A DNA stretch of 64,000 nt from positions 115,308 to 179,307 of the forward strand of contig SCQU01000021.1 of NCBI GenBank assembly GCA_004299555.1. Reading direction: 5' to 3'. Every line of letters starts with the position of its first letter. Position 1 is the stretch's first letter. Made by a program: the position numbers and the translations under genes. The notes below the pieces were generated by a model. That model made no database searches and was not told where the DNA came from. It saw only the letters and a program-made list of their open reading frames with translations. This document shows positions 62,325 through 64,000 of the stretch, piece after piece. The stretch comes from Rhodanobacteraceae bacterium (lineage in GTDB: Bacteria > Pseudomonadota > Gammaproteobacteria > Xanthomonadales > Rhodanobacteraceae).

Positions 62325-63614
62325 ATGCGAATCCAATTTCCGAACCTCGTTACGCTTGCGGTCGCGGCGTGCCTGCTGCCTGCCGCCGGCTTGGCGGCGA
62401 CGGGTCCCGCGCGGTACGCGACCGGCCCGGTGCCGGTCATCACCGCCGTGCCGGGTCAGCTGGCGACGGCCGAGCGCGTTCACCTCGCGCTCGACCACGC
62501 GCCCGTCGCCGTTTCATGGGCGGTCCCCGCAACCCAGCGCATTGACTCAAGCCCGCGGCCGTACCGGCAGGTCAGCCGCCAGTACCTGATCAACGCGACG
62601 GGCGCTGAACTGCAGCGTGGGGTGGATGTTCCGCTGACCGCGGTGGGTGACATTGTGCGGATCAGTCCGCTCGGAGCGACCAGCGCAGCGGTGGACGCCG
62701 CACACCTGCAGATTGAAAGCAGGGGCCGCAAGGTTGACGCCACGCAGGTGAGCCAGGTCGTCGCCAGCGGGCGCCAACTGGCCAAAGCCGGCATGCCGAT
62801 CCAGGGTGGCAGCACCGTGCTGAAGCTGGGTGCCAGCGTCCAGCCGGGCCGTGTGCGCATCAGCGCAGCCGGCGCGCGTGGACGGTACCTAGTGCAGGTC
62901 TATGAGCCCCAAAGCCCGTTTGCGTTGGGACTGGTCGCCGAACGCGGCAACAACGTGGCCGGGCAGCCCGTCCAGGTCAGCGTGACCTTCGTGCCGCCAG
63001 CCGCCGGGCACGCCACGTTCGCCCCGTCAGCGGCGCGCGCGAACCTCGAGCAGGTGACGGGCGTGTTGCAGGCGCCCGACGGCTGGAGCGAGACGGTCAA
63101 CTTTGCACCGGGTGCCCACGGCAGCTATGTCGCCAGCGTCATGCCGCCCGCGGCGCACGCGGGCGAACGCGGGCTGTGGGAAATCCACGCGTTTGCACGC
63201 GGGCAGGCGGGCGGCCAGACGGTCCTCCGCGAAGCGGACAATGCCTTCGCGATCGTGTTGCCCACGGCGCGTTTCAGCCGCGCACCCGTGCGGGCCGTGA
63301 CGCACGCCGGGCAGGGCGTCAGCGTGGATGTCGGCGTTGAGGTGGGAGCGGCCAGTCGCTATGCGGTCAGCGGCGTCCTGTATGGGCACACGGCGAACGG
63401 CCAGTTGCGTCCGGCCGTGTACGCGCAGGCGGCCGATTGGCTGGAACCGGGTCGCAGCGTACCGATCCGGCTCACGTTCAGCGCCACCGCGCTGGCCAGG
63501 AGCGGCCTCAAGGGGCCGTTCGAGTTGCGCGATTTGACGCTGGAAGACCAGATGCAGCTTGGTGTCCTGCAGCGGCAGGCGCTCGCCGCGCGTGGTTTGG
63601 GGCCGGGTCGCTGA
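62325..63614 (+). CDS. DUF4785-family exported protein
   Basis: A 429-residue secreted protein resembling the DUF4785 family of Legionella and xanthomonads. The signal peptide ends near residue 25 (LPAAGLAA). An N-terminal domain (about 60-200) holds YRQVSRQYLINATGAELQRGVDVPL, and the C-terminal half looks like two immunoglobulin-like domains (about 205-310, 320-410). Only one Cys is visible, in the signal peptide. Function is unknown; the tandem arrangement with the hydrolase suggests a partner in secretion or substrate binding. The start ATG 62325 is 12 bases behind the hydrolase stop. Confidence 0.72.
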   Translation: MRIQFPNLVTLAVAACLLPAAGLAATGPARYATGPVPVITAVPGQLATAERVHLALDHAPVAVSWAVPATQRIDSSPRPYRQVSRQYLINATGAELQRGVDVPLTAVGDIVRISPLGATSAAVDAAHLQIESRGRKVDATQVSQVVASGRQLAKAGMPIQGGSTVLKLGASVQPGRVRISAAGARGRYLVQVYEPQSPFALGLVAERGNNVAGQPVQVSVTFVPPAAGHATFAPSAARANLEQVTGVLQAPDGWSETVNFAPGAHGSYVASVMPPAAHAGERGLWEIHAFARGQAGGQTVLREADNAFAIVLPTARFSRAPVRAVTHAGQGVSVDVGVEVGAASRYAVSGVLYGHTANGQLRPAVYAQAADWLEPGRSVPIRLTFSATALARSGLKGPFELRDLTLEDQMQLGVLQRQALAARGLGPGR

Positions 63615-63664
63615 GCGGTACGCGCCTCGTGCCGGTGGCCCCGGGCGCGCACCGGGTGAGCAAA

Positions 63665-63693
63665 CCGCCGGTGGACGCATGTTCCACCGGCGG
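63665..63693 (+). terminator. 11-bp perfect stem-loop after the DUF4785 gene
   Basis: CCGCCGGTGGA pairs exactly with TCCACCGGCGG across a 7-base loop. No T-run follows. It lies 51 bases past the stop and 75 bases ahead of prfB. Confidence 0.5.
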
Positions 63694-63767
63694 CGACCGC
63701 GGCGGCAGCCAAGCAAATCCGGCCCTTCGCTAGTAGCATTGCGGGTTTCTGTAACGGCAGAACCGCA

Positions 63768-64000
63768 ATGATCGAGACCAATCCCATCCGCGCACGCATC
63801 GCGGATTTGCACGAACGTGTGGAAACCCTAAGGGGGTATCTTTGACTACCCCGCCAAGCGCGAACGCCTCGAAGAAGTAAGCCGCGAGCTCGAGAATCCA
63901 AACATCTGGGACGACCCGCAGCACGCGCAGGATCTTGGCCGTGAACGCGCACGCCTGGCCGAATTCGTGGAAGGCCTGGACGGCATTGGCCACGCGCTGG
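63768..64000 (+). CDS. prfB: Peptide chain release factor 2 (prfB), cut by window, with programmed frameshift
   Basis: RF2 ends translation at UGA and UAA. The frame starts ATG 63768 (MIETNPIRARIADLHERVE) and meets an in-frame TGA as codon 26 (63843-63845). Around it lies AGG GGG TAT CTT TGA C, the classic +1 shift site: AGGGGG acts as an internal ribosome site and CTT slips to TTT. Beyond the shift the +1 frame reads DYPAKRERLEEVSRELENPNIWDDP, normal RF2. Low RF2 favours the shift, so the gene autoregulates. The gene runs off the window after about 77 residues. Confidence 0.95.
63831..63846 (+). promoter_or_regulatory. RF2 programmed +1 frameshift site
   Basis: AGG GGG TAT CTT TGA C at codons 22-26 of prfB. 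The slippery CTT TGA C and upstream AGGGGG match the well-studied E. coli element at the same codon position. Confidence 0.95.

Noticed and set aside
63768..63845. prfB as a pseudogene because of an in-frame TGA
   Set aside because: The TGA is codon 26 within the known programmed +1 frameshift element and the protein continues correctly in the +1 frame.

Overview
The window is about two-thirds G+C, densely coded, and looks like a piece of a gammaproteobacterial chromosome of the order Xanthomonadales (Lysobacterales), most likely near Rhodanobacteraceae. The assignment is an inference. It rests on divergent bamE/fur, hrcA-grpE-dnaK-dnaJ with sigma-32-like promoters, dapB near carAB-greA, an rpfE-like gene joined to recJ with prfB nearby, ratAB beside smpB, and a tmRNA with a proteobacterial-type tag. 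I saw no prophage, insertion sequence or CRISPR array.

Layout. (1) 1-11.7 kb, minus strand: mfd (3' end cut by the window edge), a Slp-type lipoprotein, rlmJ, nnrS with an upstream FNR-type box, a barstar-like gene coupled to dacB, an EamA exporter and an APC permease; a 33-residue lysine-rich gene lies on the plus strand. (2) 11.8-24.1 kb: a DUF1249 gene, then a two-armed hopanoid locus. hpnI-hpnJ-hpnM run on the minus strand; DUF2147-hpnN-mlaA-hpnK-hpnL-ferritin-like run on the plus strand. HpnI, HpnK and HpnJ are the three enzymes known to build the bacteriohopanetetrol cyclitol ether head group (glycosyl transfer, deacetylation, ring contraction). HpnN, HpnM and a VacJ/MlaA lipoprotein look like a lipid-transport chain across the envelope. 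The hopane-scaffold genes (squalene synthesis, shc, hpnH, hpnG) are not in this window. (3) 24.3-24.8 kb: a tRNA-Ala/Glu/Asp operon with a clear promoter and terminator. (4) 24.8-30.7 kb: a CPA2 antiporter without an RCK domain, a DUF885 peptidase-like protein, cycA, and an Ogt-type alkyltransferase lacking the usual arginine finger.

(5) 30.8-34.7 kb: tandem terminator-like repeats, tmRNA (ssrA), a sulfotransferase, smpB, ratA-rnfH, bamE and fur. (6) 34.7-42.9 kb: recN and the heat-shock operon hrcA-grpE-dnaK-dnaJ, then dapB. (7) 42.8-45.8 kb: a minus-strand block (2OG-Fe(II) oxygenase, unknown secreted protein with a perfect CRP/Clp-type site, diheme cytochrome c) between dapB and carA. (8) 45.9-55.4 kb: carA-carB-greA-yheS-like-rpfE-like-recJ, joined by 4-base or shorter overlaps. 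(9) 55.4-64 kb: an internally duplicated secreted protein, an O-methyltransferase, a small gene with its own terminator, asnB, an exported methyltransferase-like protein, an FMN reductase, a membrane protein, an exported hydrolase with DUF4785 protein behind an operator-overlapped promoter, and the start of prfB with its programmed frameshift.

The best candidate for an under-described system is the hopanoid locus. It adds three unassigned partners to the known HpnIJK chemistry: a di-iron ferritin-like protein, a DUF2147 protein and a dedicated MlaA. All calls come from reading the sequence; no database search was run.
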